In this document: positions 20,601 through 31,354 of the stretch, one piece after another | How positions within the stretch are numbered: position 1 is the stretch's first letter | How the letters are laid out: every line of letters starts with the position of its first letter | Translations under genes and position numbers: made by a program | Notes under the pieces: generated by a model | What the model saw: the letters and a program-made list of their open reading frames with translations, nothing else | What the model was told of the DNA's origin: nothing | Databases searched by the model: none | Assembly (NCBI GenBank): GCA_963575745.1 | Contig: CAUYUJ010016715.1 | Span: 794,929 to 858,928 of the forward strand | Length of the DNA stretch: 64,000 bases | Direction of reading: 5' to 3' | Origin: Prorocentrum cordatum | Lineage: Eukaryota; Sar; Dinophyceae; Prorocentrales; Prorocentraceae

Positions 20601-22021
20601 AACTCCAGCGCGCTCATCTTGCCGCGCGAGAGCGTCCTCCACTCAGCGTTGAGCCGCTGCTGCTTCTCCAGCAAGCCCTCCTTGAACTCCATCAGCCGCT
20701 CCTTCAGGCTCTGGTACACCTCGTCGGGATCCGCCGCCAGCCTGCCTGACCGGCGCGCCTGCTTCAGCTCGACCTTGTAAGCCCGCTGCCGCGAGCCCTT
20801 CAGGCAGGTCCCCAGCACGCGCACCATCTCGGTCGCCGACATGCCAGCACCGTCGTTCGCCAGACCGACCATCTCCTCGAACTCCTCCACGAACGAGTCC
20901 ACGTCGAAGTCGCCGTCGCCGAGCGTCGGCAGACTGTACTGCGGCTTCACCTGGATCGTGGACGACTTCTTGTCGGCCCGCCGACCGAGCGCTCCTGCGA
21001 GGCCCTGCAGCGCTGCCGCCAAGCTGGGCTCCGCCGAGCCCGCCTCGGTCGGCCCGCCCCTCGGGGGAAGTCCCGGCGGCAGGTCCTCGCCGAACGCGGG
21101 GAAGGCGGGCGCCGCGGGAGCCGCGCCGACGCCGGCGGGCCCGGCGGGAGGGGCTCGGTCCTGCGGGGGCCGCGCCGGCGCCCCGCCAGCCACCGCGTCG
21201 CGAGCGCTGCCGCCGCCGCGCGCCACCGCGAGGAGGTCCATCAGCGCCCGCACGTCCTCGTCGGCGTCGTCCGTCTCCACGTCCAGCACCGCGTGCAGCT
21301 TCGCCTCCAGCGCGGCCGCCACGCCCTCGCTGTGGGCCCGCGCCTCCACCAGGAAGCGGGCCTTCCTCATGCCGAACTCCACCGCGCCCTCCGGCACCGC
21401 CTGCCGGCGCAGCGTCAGCACGGCCCGCGCCCGCAGCAGGCGCCGCTCGAAGTCGCGCATCGACTCGTGCGGCTCCACGTCCCTCAGCAGCCGCTCCAGG
21501 ACCTCTCTGTCCGTGAGCGGCCCCCAGCTGCCGTCCGACAGGGCTCCTGTGGCGTCGGAGCCCGCGTCGGACGCGCGCGCCGGCGAGTCCAGCAGCCGCA
21601 GGACGTCGTCCGCCGCCGGCGGCTGCGCCGCTGCCGGCGTCGCGGGGCTGCGCGCCGCGGCGGGGGCCTGCAGGCGCAGCCGCGCCTGCCAGTCCTGGCC
21701 GTGCAGCGCCTCCATCGTGCTCCGCCACAGCGCGCTCTCGCTGGCCGCGATCGCGGGCGCGGTGCGGAGCCGGCGACCTGGGCCGGCACGCCACTGCACC
21801 CAGGCGCCGAAGGCCAGCAGCGGCGGCTGCGACACGGCGCCGTCGGCGATGGCCTCCAGCAGCGAGCCCTCGAAGCCGGCCGCCTCCACGCCGGCGCCGG
21901 CCGCCGCCGCTGGGGCCGCGGCCGCCTGCGTCGACGGCGCGCCAGCCTCGGCGCCCGCCTCGGCGTCGCCCGCCTCGGCGTCGCCCTGCTCCGCGCGCGG
22001 CGCCCGCTGGGGCGACGCCAT
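17366..22021 (-). CDS. Gag-protease-RT thumb-RNase H polyprotein (ORF1)
   Basis: The likely start is the ATG at 22021, 51 bases inside the 5' LTR boundary; the frame is also open upstream. Counting from 22237, an Ala/Pro-rich N-terminus is followed by a retrotransposon Gag domain (about 540-620). A CCCH zinc finger (C678-x8-C-x5-C-x3-H) and a degenerate second one at 741-760 take the place of CCHC knuckles. A retropepsin-like LLDGGAV sits at 895. Then, with no RT palm between, come an RT thumb/connection (FLGTFNWIRGHF at 1309) and Ty3-type RNase H (VAD at 1392, GELYAQ, WTDH at 1450, GDGPSR at 1495). Meaningful sequence ends near 17650, where coding moves to the +1 frame; the 90 or so codons after that are a shadow. 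Confidence 0.85.
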   Translation of the reverse strand: MASPQRAPRAEQGDAEAGDAEAGAEAGAPSTQAAAAPAAAAGAGVEAAGFEGSLLEAIADGAVSQPPLLAFGAWVQWRAGPGRRLRTAPAIAASESALWRSTMEALHGQDWQARLRLQAPAAARSPATPAAAQPPAADDVLRLLDSPARASDAGSDATGALSDGSWGPLTDREVLERLLRDVEPHESMRDFERRLLRARAVLTLRRQAVPEGAVEFGMRKARFLVEARAHSEGVAAALEAKLHAVLDVETDDADEDVRALMDLLAVARGGGSARDAVAGGAPARPPQDRAPPAGPAGVGAAPAAPAFPAFGEDLPPGLPPRGGPTEAGSAEPSLAAALQGLAGALGRRADKKSSTIQVKPQYSLPTLGDGDFDVDSFVEEFEEMVGLANDGAGMSATEMVRVLGTCLKGSRQRAYKVELKQARRSGRLAADPDEVYQSLKERLMEFKEGLLEKQQRLNAEWRTLSRGKMSALEFQATFENIVAEMELAGMGKSDRDLLLGYLALIPPARRAEVLKDRRVYQRSGAQPEVRGVETWREAHRVLLKLEEAESSAKALVAAVGSDFAPSPGGGGGRRRRGGGGGDQEPPEVGAVGGSGGASAEGALKVCYQMRDSGTCARGDACRFSHDRAAIAEARRAKKDATGPKGKGADGKKGKGSDDGGKGGQKSQLCLQFLRGARSKSEKDCKFSHSGKSAQKVIAAVYAGAAAAKGPPPSLGSAGPSGSGQGAAPAAEEAARPAASGAAPKVQAAAGGKLEWVRPCGGAFGPSYDLPQVNVVRGSPSPEGALKDLGQIPASAWAQVQEPDDGCHYLCHTHVYGLSIRTLLDGGAVFSLTWEATIVSIIDSATAEGKSPEDPDWPIAGLTHWGRDSKASSVADKGDLKIRGMVDLRLAFDGLDGTRVVRVFRLRLLRGGWDRPPLIILGAPALDAPPLGIGHRPTLQGHYLPGLGITVKRAEADAVQAKLLTIAAVFSECDADRRRGEDRRAASAVGSLVWSGAACPSYPICMVGGQCPAEFGGGDTGVIVLDDSESAVPIYLCGEEGVRLELGDCALVPARASGFAAGIVGDVVANGAAAVWAAPGPWLGREQLVLVGNWGQPGVSIEVGDIVGAVIQTDGEPAGDDPSVAHVWQDWDELRDIVELEVPTDEYYAERLVYWQQKYPKAATTLLEHLLAVEGLLDVCIAAGYSMGAEKSLDRLAQPSIEALGEIVGREGSEACERHLELIKNCSVLEDVAALRRFLGTFNWIRGHFPKEVQKPLGILTQQLKKDAEWPMTPEKVAAQRAIQQLTCEAIRLAVIDMVGAISKDRPLEQVADFCPYGWGGSVYQLAADRRALNVLAMYGGCLSLAQSNWHPRRGELYAQRETRREARKDFGRLPALCWTDHAAAVKDATGEAETGSTVIRWVGEIESDGSRLMNLSGRSAALGDGPSRENEARGKFLREQAHSLANITIEDIIGDDYRPGEGGPLGPGRDPRRGRPAAGSHGRGGAREGRLHRAVPARLRVREAAERRAGAGSSTAAAGGARPAASHDPARPPAGGRCRRSVLHRASSLPR

Positions 22022-22049
22022 CGCCCGGGCCCGGGCCCGCTCGGGAAAG

Positions 22050-22069
22050 CGTTCCCGGAGCAGCCCCCA
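22050..22069 (-). promoter_or_regulatory. Candidate primer-binding site
   Basis: TGGGGGCTGCTCC begins two bases after the 5' LTR end on the coding strand. PBSs of LTR elements usually start TGG because they pair with the tRNA CCA end. The matching tRNA is not identified. Confidence 0.5.
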
Positions 22070-22071
22070 CG

Positions 22072-22327
22072 TGAGGCTCGCCTGGAGCCTCGGCCCCTCA
22101 GGGCCTCGGGAGCGGCCTCCTGGTGCCGCCCCCGGGCCCTCTGGGCCCCTGCGGGCCCTCGAACCCAGGCGGGCCCCCCAAGCCTCCCCCGCGCCTCTGA
22201 GGAGGGGGAGGAGGGGCCCTTTCTCCTCTTGAGCCACGCGGCAGCGCGGGGCAAGCAGCCGTCGCCACCAGGGCCGTCATCGCCGCCGGCCTGCACACCG
22301 CCGCCTGTGCGCCCTTGCCGCTCCTCA
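22072..22327 (-). repeat. 5' LTR of the 12.3-kb element
   Basis: 256 bp, TG...CA ends, one base different from the other LTR (an A/G difference in a G-rich run). On the coding strand it precedes the gag ORF. Confidence 0.95.
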
Positions 22328-23286
<959 letters not shown>

Positions 23287-23887
23287 ATTCAGCAAAAGAC
23301 GCGCAATATCCCAACCGCAATAACTCAGGCGTAAACCTGCTCCTGTAAAGTGTCCACCGCAATTTCAGATAGCAACGAACAAGTATGGTAATTGTTCAAT
23401 ATGTTTTCTTTATTCGCTTCCTCCTCGGTTGGGATCTGACCGTGCCTGGTGTTTTAGACGGTTGGGATCTGAACCGTCCGGTTGGGATCTCACGCGTCCG
23501 GTTGAGATCTGAACCCATCGCGACCCCTCCCCCGGCCCCTCCCCCCCCCACCTCCCCCCCCCCCCCTTCCATGGACCTCCATGCCCCCCCCCCCCTTTCC
23601 CCCCGACCCCCCGGCCACCCAAATGGGCGAGGACTTTTCCGGGAACCCGACCAGGGAGTGAGTGGCCCTCTCGCGAGCTGGCCGGACGTCGTCGACGTCC
23701 TATCACATCAATAAGAAGGGGGGGGGGGGGGACGAGAGGCAGCAACGCGACGAATTGGAGGTGGAATAGACGATGGGCCCGGAAGGGAGGGGGGGGGGGG
23801 GGCAAAGCTTGAGCATGAGAGAGGAGAAAGGAAAAGGAAGGGAGGGAGGACGGAGAAAGGAGAAGGAATGGGACCAGAGGTCAGAGA

Positions 23888-23928
<41 letters not shown>

Positions 23929-24329
23929 GGGGGTGGACGGGGGTGGACGGGAGTAGGGAGGCTCTCCGAGCCACTTCCCCTCAGCTGCCCCAGCGCCCGC
24001 TCCGCGGGAACCCCGATGTCTCGGAGCGCCTCCTGCAGCCAGGCTGCAGGGCGAAGGCAGGCCCTCCGGCGCTGCCTGCCCAGCCCGTCAGCTAAACAGT
24101 TATTATCCTTCTCGTCCTCCTCCTCCTCCTCCTCCTCCTCCTCCTCCTCCTCCTCTCCCAGCTCCTCGGCAGTCCCCTGATTATCCCTCACCTTTCCTTC
24201 ACCGCCTCGTCCATGAGTTCCGGTATAAGTTTCACCCGATTTGATTCTTCACGTTGGCACGGGCCATGCGGACCGTGCCTGCGTGATCCCCGAGGACCCC
24301 CTGGGGGCCGCCTCCCTCCTCTCCCCGAG
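23287..24329. other. Unique and low-complexity flank, no gene seen
   Basis: About 140 bases of AT-richer unique sequence, the right inverted arm, a C-rich then G-rich stretch, an (AG)n run at 23881-23930 and a (TCC)n run at about 24115-24165. I see no coding exon. Confidence 0.7.
23426..23513 (+). repeat. Right arm of GGTTGGGATCT inverted repeat pair
   Basis: Four GGTTG(G/A)GATCT units; 53 bases match the reverse complement of the left arm at 8482-8537 with one difference. Confidence 0.8.
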
Positions 24330-24575
<246 letters not shown>

Positions 24576-25627
24576 CGTAGTCGTAGCGCCCCGGCCCCGT
24601 CCGCATCGCCGCCGCCAGCGGCCGTCGGGGGCGCCCGCCAGAAACAAGGCGCCCCGCGGCATGGCGGGGGGCGGGGGGCGGGCCTGGAGGGGGAGAGGGG
24701 AAAGAGGGAGAGGAGGAGGGCCTGAGGAGGGGAAAGGACGGAAAGAGGAAGAGAGGGGGGATGGAGGGAAGGAAGGAAGAGAAAGAAGGGAAAGGAGAGA
24801 CAGAGGAGAAAGATGAGAGAGGAGGTAAGGAGGGAAAGGGGAGGGAGGAGGGAGTCCGGAGAGCCCGGAGGCCCGGAGGGCCCCCGGCCTCCGCGGCGGG
24901 CCCCGCGGCGCCGCGGGGCCGCCGCGGGCCCCCGCGGCGCGCGCTGCCGCCCTCGGCCGAAAAGGAGTCGGAGTAGAGGGGAGAGTAAGGGGGCGACAGT
25001 AGAGGAGATGATCAAGAAAGAGCCTCTGGAACTCAGGCGGGAAAACGTAATGATATCAAATGGCCTTCTGGAACTCAAACACACCATCTCATAATTTCAA
25101 ATTGCCTTCTGGATCTCGGATTCCTAATTTCCTCAAGTGGCAGGGGGTATCTGGGCGCTTACGTGACCAAACCCACCAAGCCTACTCCTGGACCGAACTG
25201 ACCAGCGACGATGTGCGTCGGCGGTGGACAAACCTCCATTTAGTAGACCTCCCCTTAATGAAAACAGGCTTGGACCGAATCCGACGGACCTGGACCCGCA
25301 AAAATGACGGCCGCGACGCCCTCTCGCAAACCGACAACGACCAATTCCTTAATCGACGTGTCAGGGTAGGAGGTCTGTCCACCCTCGAGTGCAGGAGTAG
25401 GAAGGCACGGAAGCAGCGCCCCCGCACGCGCAGAGGAAGCAAAACGAGCCTGAGCGGCGGGGTCCGGCGCGCCCAGCTCCTCGCCTGAGGCGCACCCCGC
25501 CCCCTCCGATCCGTGCGGAGCCACTCGGTGCGAAGGCAGAGGCGGGCCACGGGGAGAGCGGGCCGTGGACCCTTTGGGGCCTCCCCCCAGGACCAGCCTG
25601 CCGCCCCGAGCCTTCTGCGAGAAAGGT
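24576..25627. other. Purine-rich and unique sequence, no gene seen
   Basis: G/A-rich sequence to about 24990, then mixed-composition DNA. Open frames exist on both strands but none has a motif or a convincing composition. Confidence 0.6.
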
Positions 25628-25805
25628 CCCCAGGGTTAAGTCGGGGGCGTCCCCCCATACAGGGGGATCTTCGACGAAAAATGAAAGATACACCAGAAAT
25701 GCTCCCAAATGGTCGAATGATATTCAAGAAATAGTCCCCGGACTATTGTTTGACTAGTTCGGAATACTCCCCCTGTAGAAGGACAGGCCCGACTTCACCC
25801 CAGGG
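25628..25805. mobile_element. MITE-like TIR element, copy a
   Basis: About 45-base inverted ends: AGTCGGG...GTCC on the left and CCCGACTTCACCCC on the right, both next to CCAGGG. The interior is AT-rich, unlike the flanks. Related copies are at 26632 and 49830. Confidence 0.75.
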
Positions 25806-25904
25806 CCCTGGGACGATGGGGGAACAGACATCGGGGGGACTGGCTCAGGAGGGGAACACCGACCCGGAATCGTCAACGCATCCCCGATTTCATCAACCCG
25901 TATC

Positions 25905-26070
25905 ACAAGGATGCGCGGCAAGGGCGCAGGGGCCTCGGAGGGCCACGCTAGCGGTTTTCGTACGGCCAGGCCAGCGAGAGTCGCCAAGGATGAGCCGAGG
26001 GGGCAGAGATGCAAGGGTACCCTTGGGAAGGTTGCCCATCCCTATTATGCGGGTTGACTGTTGATCGGCG
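25905..26070. repeat. Dispersed repeat, copy 1
   Basis: Ends in CCCTTGGGAAGGTTGCCCAT and TATGCGGGTTGACTGT and matches 41310-41480 over about 165 bases with scattered differences. Confidence 0.75.
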
Positions 26071-26631
26071 ATGGGTTTTCGAGAGCGAAACCGCACGCTG
26101 CTCGGCGGGATGGGCCATCAGGCCCCTATCACTGCTGAATGGGCGATCGGGGGTCGATGCATCCCCCCCCGACACTAACCCTCCCTAACGCTGCCCCCGA
26201 GGGGAGGGCCCTCAGAGCCCGAGAACGGCAAAGAAACTCCAGGCCCCGTGTCCTGCATGAGGACTCGCTTGCTTCCCCCCGGCGCCCGGAGGGCCCTGGG
26301 CCAGGATCTGGCGAGTCCTAAGGGCCCATTTCTGACGATGCCCGGGGCCCAGGGACGGCCCCCAGCATTGAACAGGGGCCGAGCGGGCGGGCATTCCTGC
26401 AGGCCTGCCACGAGAGTCTCTCAGAATTAAAGCATGTGCTCACAACAAGGAGAAGGTCCGTAGAACAGGAAGCCGATGTAGTAGAACACGACGGTCTCAG
26501 CCAGAAATGTTCTCAGAACATCTCGCGCAAACCGCACAGAGGTTCTTAGATCATGCGCTCGCTCTCGCTGGTGGGCCTATAGGCAAGCCGGGACGCCTCG
26601 CCGCTCCTTGACACCGACAACGGCGAACCCC

Positions 26632-26805
26632 CCCAGGGCTAGGTCGGGCATGTCCTCCTGCAGGCGGATGTTGCAAGAACAACGAGAACTGGCCCAACAA
26701 ATGTTCAAACCTGGTGGAGAAATCGTCCCCTGGCATATGTTTTGACGTTATGTTTGAGTCCTCCTCCCGTAGAGTAGAGGGGACATGCCCCACTTCACCC
26801 CAGAG
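26632..26805. mobile_element. MITE-like TIR element, copy b
   Basis: Same inverted ends as copy a (AGGTCGGGCATGTCC and its partner ACATGCCCCACTTCACCCC). It interrupts a duplicated sequence whose other copy at about 27325 lacks it. Confidence 0.8.
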
Positions 26806-27344
26806 GGGCCCGCTTCCTCGGGACCCGCGCGCTGCTCGGCGGCCCGCGCGCCCCGCCGCCCCGACGCCCGATGCCTTCGGCCACAGCAGGGCCGCCCCGC
26901 CCCCCCCCCCCCCCCCCACACACCCGATCGACGGCCCGCGGCCAGACCGCCGGCGCTCCGGCCAGAAGCGAGCGAGTCCCGAGGATCTCCCTCCTCCTCC
27001 CTCCTCCTCCCTCCCCCTCCCTCCTCCTCCCACCTCCTCCCTCCGGGGCCCGAGGAGGGCCCCCAGAGTTGAGCAGGGGCCCACCGGCCTGGTATTCCTA
27101 CAGGCCTGCCGCGAAATTCTCTTAGAACAGAGAGCCGAGGTACCAGATTCTGGCACCTCGGCCAGAACAAGACGGTCTGGGCCAGAAACGTTCTAAAGAC
27201 AGGTCGCGCAGCGGAAACCACAGAAGGCTCTTAGAACCTACACTCACTCTCTTTGGTGGGCCTATAAGCAAAAGGACGCCTCGCCACTGCTTGACGGAGA
27301 GCCCGACAACGGCGAACACCCCCCAGAGGCCCGATTCCTCGACG

Positions 27345-27353
27345 ACGACGGTT

Positions 27354-27384
<31 letters not shown>

Positions 27385-27415
27385 TCCTCGACGACGACGA
27401 CGATCCTCGACGATT
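27345..27415. repeat. (CGA)n microsatellite
   Basis: About 70 bases of CGA triplets with one short break. Confidence 0.9.
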
Positions 27416-27599
27416 TTTCCTCGGGACCCGCTCGCTCCTCGGCGGCCGCCCCGACCCGGCGCCCGACGCCTTCGACCACAGCGGGGCCGCCCCGCCCTCC
27501 CACGTACCCGCTCGACCGCCCGCGCCCAGCCCTACGATACACCGGCCAGATCGGTGGCCCGATCCTCCTCCGCGCTCCTCCTGTTGCACCCTGCCCCCT

Positions 27600-27760
27600 T
27601 TCGTCGTCGTCGTCCTCCTCCTCGTCCTCCCCCTCCCCCCTCCCCTCCTCCTCCTCCTCCTCCTCCTCCTCCTCCTCCTCCTCCTCCTCCTCCTCCTCCT
27701 CCTCCTATTTCTCCTCCTCCTCCTCCTCCTCCTCTTTCTCCTCCTCCTCTTCGACGGATC
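27600..27760. repeat. (TCC)n microsatellite
   Basis: About 160 bases of mostly CCT triplets with a few TTT interruptions. Confidence 0.95.
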
Positions 27761-28004
27761 GCGGTCTGCAAAGCCCCGCGCCGAGCGAGGCGTATGCGGC
27801 CAGCCAGCGCGCGAACGCCCACCGGACGGTGGCCTCCGCGGCCCGCACCTTGGCCTGGCGGCAGGAGCCAGAGGGCGAAGAGAAGGTGTAGGGAGGGGAC
27901 GGCGAGGAACCTGACCTGTCCTCCGGGCGGCGGGCGGCCTGGACTTCTCCCATTGAGATCCTCTCCGCGGACTCCTCGGTCCCTGCCCCCCCCCAAGAGA
28001 GCCC

Positions 28005-28235
28005 AGAATCGAATCGAAAAGTCGAATCGGCGATCGAAATTAGTCGAATCGGCGGACATCGGCAGGCAAGTCGGGGGGAGACGAATCGGCTGAAATCGGC
28101 AGGGCAGTTAAGGCCTCATTGAGAAATCGGAATCCCAACCGGAGTCCGAAGCCGAATCGAATCGGAATCGGAATCGGAATCGGCGCCCGTCGAAATCGAT
28201 TCGAATCGGTTCGGAGGAATCGGAACGAACCCTGA
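28005..28235. repeat. GAATCG/GGAATC hexamer-rich tract
   Basis: Many degenerate GAATCG units, leading into a short ACG run and then the TAC array. Confidence 0.75.
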
Positions 28236-28249
28236 CGACGACGACTACG

Positions 28250-28280
<31 letters not shown>

Positions 28281-28616
28281 TACTACTACTACTACTACTA
28301 CTACTACTTACTACTAACTACTACTACGACTACTACTATTACTACGACTATACTACTACGTACTACTACTACTACTATACTACTACTACTACTACTCTAC
28401 TACTGCTACTGCTACTACTACTACTAACTACTACTACTACTACTACTACTACGAACTACTACTACGACTACTACTACTACTACTACCTACGTCTACGACG
28501 ACTACTACTACGACTACGGACTACGACTACGACTACGACTACGACTACTACTACTACTACTACTAACTACTACCATACACTACTACTACGACTAACTACG
28601 ACTACCACTACTACGA

Positions 28617-28708
<92 letters not shown>

Positions 28709-28721
28709 GACTACTACTACG

Positions 28722-28792
<71 letters not shown>

Positions 28793-28855
28793 GACTACGA
28801 CTACGACTGCTACGACTCCTACGACTGCTACTACTAAAACGACTACTACTACCCC
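28236..28855. repeat. (TAC)n microsatellite, interrupted
   Basis: About 620 bases of TAC triplets broken by single-base indels and CGA variants. The poly-Val and poly-Ser frames over it are not genes. Confidence 0.95.
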
Positions 28856-30685
28856 CCACTCCTCAACATCCCGCGCCCTCGCAGCCTGGATTCTGGGGGA
28901 ATGCGCGGTCGCACGCATGCGCTCCGCGCGGGGCACACTGCGGAACAACAGCGCCTCGCAGCCCCGCAATCTCGCGGCCCAGGGGCGCCCGGCCAGCTAG
29001 GCCGCGGATAATACGGAGATGCCTGCCGCCCACGATCCATTCCCACCCTCTGCCTTTGCGCCCCTTGCGGGCAATACTTTATCCGTATCCAGAGAATCTT
29101 GGACTTCTTGGGAAGGGGCGCCGCAAGGCCGAGGAGCTCTGGACAATCGATCATTGGGGCCCAGAATTTTTTATCCATATCCAGTGCGCCTCCAGTTTCT
29201 GGGGGAGAGAGCCCCAAATTCCAAGACGCACTGGATGTGGAAATAACTATTGCATGCATCCCTTGCCAAGACGAAACCAGGACGAGGAGAAAACCAGGCG
29301 AGGATAAGTCGAGAATCTCTGAGATCCGGCGGCTCTGGACGAGGTCTCGGGCGCCACGACCTTCTCAGAGCGTTCCAGAACGCTCTGAGGGCGTTCTGGA
29401 GCGCTCTGGCACGGATTTATCCTCGTCCTAGCCCAGTCCGATCTCCTCCCCTCCCCCATCTATGAGGTTCGGCCTGGTGGAGCAGGGTGGGCATTGGCAG
29501 CGCTTCGGACGGAGACCTGGGGACAGCTGCTGACCAGGTTTTTTTCCGCGTTTCCTACATCAGCCCCGCGAAGCGAAGGTCTAAGAGGCATCCCCTCCCC
29601 CCATCCTCCCCTCTACGCTTCCCCTGAACGCTTCCCCGCCATTCCCCCCCCCCCGCCCTGACCCTGACCCGCATCCCGTCTCCCTCCCTCCCCTCCCCCT
29701 TTCCACTCGCAGTTGGCGCCTCCCCCCTTGCCCTGAACAACTGAAAATGATGAATATTGCTCTCCTCTCTCCCCTGACTATGTCCAGAAAATGTCCGGCC
29801 CTCCCCGCGCACTTGTCTTATACAAGCAGGATTGGACACACGTGTTTTTGTCTGGTTGGTTGTTTACACTCCGACTGCTTTCGGCAATGGTGTTCCCGCT
29901 GCAGCGTGGGCCTCAATTTCGGATCGGCGCTTTGCTCCCATCGTTCAGAATGGCGCTCTCGCCCCAGCGCGGGCCACTTTTCCAGGTCCGAATCCTTTCT
30001 CATCGTTGCTGCCCTCCTCCTTTACCCTCCTCGGCCTTCCCCTGGTCCCCCTGGTCCTCCCGCTCCTTCCGCTCTAATCCCTGCTGCTGCTCTTCGTCCT
30101 CGTGCCCCCTCCCATCCGGCTCCCCTCCCCCCGCCCTGCCCCCCGACGACCGACCCCGACCCCGACACCCCCCTTCCCCTTCCACTTTGCGCCGCCTCCA
30201 CTGCCTTGGAAGCCCGACTTCCTCCCCCCACCCTCCATCGAGTGTTGCCAGAGGTCCTGCTGGCCAAGGGCGCCCCCAAGGATCTGTAAGGATGCCCCCC
30301 ATGGCAGAGCACACCATCATATACATCATGAGGCCTAGGGGGCCCCGGGGGGCCAAAATGGTGCGAGAAGCTGGGGGCATCTTGAGGCAGGGGCAATTTT
30401 CGTGGACCTACGGACCCCAGTCAATGCAGGCCCGGGTCAGTCGGGCTTTGCACGATCCTGCAAAATTCTGCAGGATCCCGCGCGCAAGCCAGGGTCATTG
30501 CAGCCCTGGCTCTGCAGCATCCTGCAAAATCCGGCGCTCTGGCTGACCCCTGTTTGCGTTGACCCCCGTCTCTAGGCTCCCGAACCTTGGGCCCCCCCCA
30601 AGAAATGCGATGTCCTGTTTTTTTTACTGCGGGGCCCCCAAAGTCCCGACCCTTTCACTGGGGCCAGCTTTTCTTTGCAGTCCCG
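28856..30685. other. Intergenic sequence, no gene seen
   Basis: Mixed DNA with small inverted repeats: one bounded by GAGGATAA and TTATCCTC at 29298-29430 with an inner CAGAGCG/CGCTCTG palindrome, and a CTGCA-rich block at 30430-30545. C-rich runs lie at 29590-29720 and 30000-30240. No exon recognised. Confidence 0.55.
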
Positions 30686-30895
30686 AAACGGTGCGGTGAC
30701 GCACCGTGCGGTGACCTCGAAATCCCCCAAGACTTCACCGCACGGTCCGTCACCACACTGTCTTGGGACCTCGGAGGCCCTTGTCGCCCGAGACATCCTC
30801 GGAGAGGGCCTCGAATCCCGAAACCGTGCGGTGACCCCGAATCCCCACCGACTCACCGCACGGTGTGGTCACCACACCGTTTGGGTCCCCCGATT
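30686..30895. repeat. Paired inverted repeats of CACCGCACGGT
   Basis: Two hairpin-forming units in a row, each with GTGCGGTGAC facing CACCGCACGGT, separated by a CCTCGGAGG-containing spacer. Confidence 0.7.
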
Positions 30896-31012
30896 TTCAT
30901 CCTGGGACCGGTCCTGGGGGGCCCGGTAAGGACCCCTCGGAGGCTCAAGACGAAGAGGAACCTCCCGTCCTGCTGTTGTCACGGCGCGCGCATGTCTGGG
31001 CCAGTCCCCCCC

Positions 31013-31203
31013 ACACCACACACACACGCACACGCACACGCACACGCACACGCACACGCACACGCACACGCACACGCACACGCACACGCACACGCACACG
31101 CACACGCACACGCACACGCACACGCACACGCACACGCGCACGCACGTACGCACGCACGCACGGACACGCACACGCACACGCGCACACACACACACACACA
31201 CGA

Positions 31204-31236
<33 letters not shown>
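31013..31236. repeat. (CACGCA)n then (CA)n array
   Basis: More than 100 bases of perfect CACGCA hexamers followed by CA dinucleotides. It runs directly into the spliced-leader relic. Confidence 0.95.
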
Positions 31237-31237
<1 letters not shown>

Positions 31238-31239
<2 letters not shown>

Positions 31240-31258
31240 GTAGCCATTTTGGCTCCAG
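31238..31258 (+). promoter_or_regulatory. Relict dinoflagellate spliced leader
   Basis: CCGTAGCCATTTTGGCTC matches the conserved dinoflagellate SL at 18 of 18 positions; the final AAG of the SL is CAG here. SL is added to mRNA by trans-splicing, so a genomic copy just upstream of an ORF indicates that a processed transcript was reverse transcribed and inserted. Confidence 0.92.
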
Positions 31259-31354
31259 CCTGCCCTGGTGCCAGGGTGGGCAGGAGCGCGCCGTGCCTCT
31301 CCTTCTCGTAGGAGAGAGCGGCTCTGTCCTGCTCCCCGTGTCGCGGCCCCTGCC

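Larger units (their letters stand above)
10017..22327 (-). mobile_element. 12.3-kb LTR retrotransposon, Ty3-like with rearranged domain order
   Basis: Two 256-bp direct repeats (10017-10272 and 22072-22327) differ at one position, begin TGAGG and end CCTCA on the coding strand, and enclose about 11.8 kb of minus-strand coding sequence. A candidate primer-binding site lies 2 bases inside the 5' LTR and a polypurine tract just before the 3' LTR. TACT flanks both sides, consistent with a 4-bp target duplication, though it lies in a TAC array. The integrase, RNase H and RT resemble Ty3/gypsy elements. Near-identical LTRs indicate recent insertion. Confidence 0.93.
26340..27600. repeat. Tandem duplication of about 700 bp
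   Basis: Two diverged units start near 26345 and 27045. Each holds a GC-rich block, ATTCCT(G/A)CAGGCCTGCC, GACGGTCT(C/G), GGTGGGCCTATA and ACGGCGAAC in the same order. The first unit carries MITE copy b, the second does not and has a (CGA)n run instead. Confidence 0.75.

Noticed and set aside
30349-30366. Spliced-leader-like GGGGCCAAAATGG on minus
   Set aside because: Match limited to the centre; the 5' CCGTA part is missing.
31268-31354. Upstream extension of the retrogene from GTG at 31268
   Set aside because: No ATG there, and the first ATG at 31355 has a good context and leaves a reasonable 5' UTR after the spliced leader.
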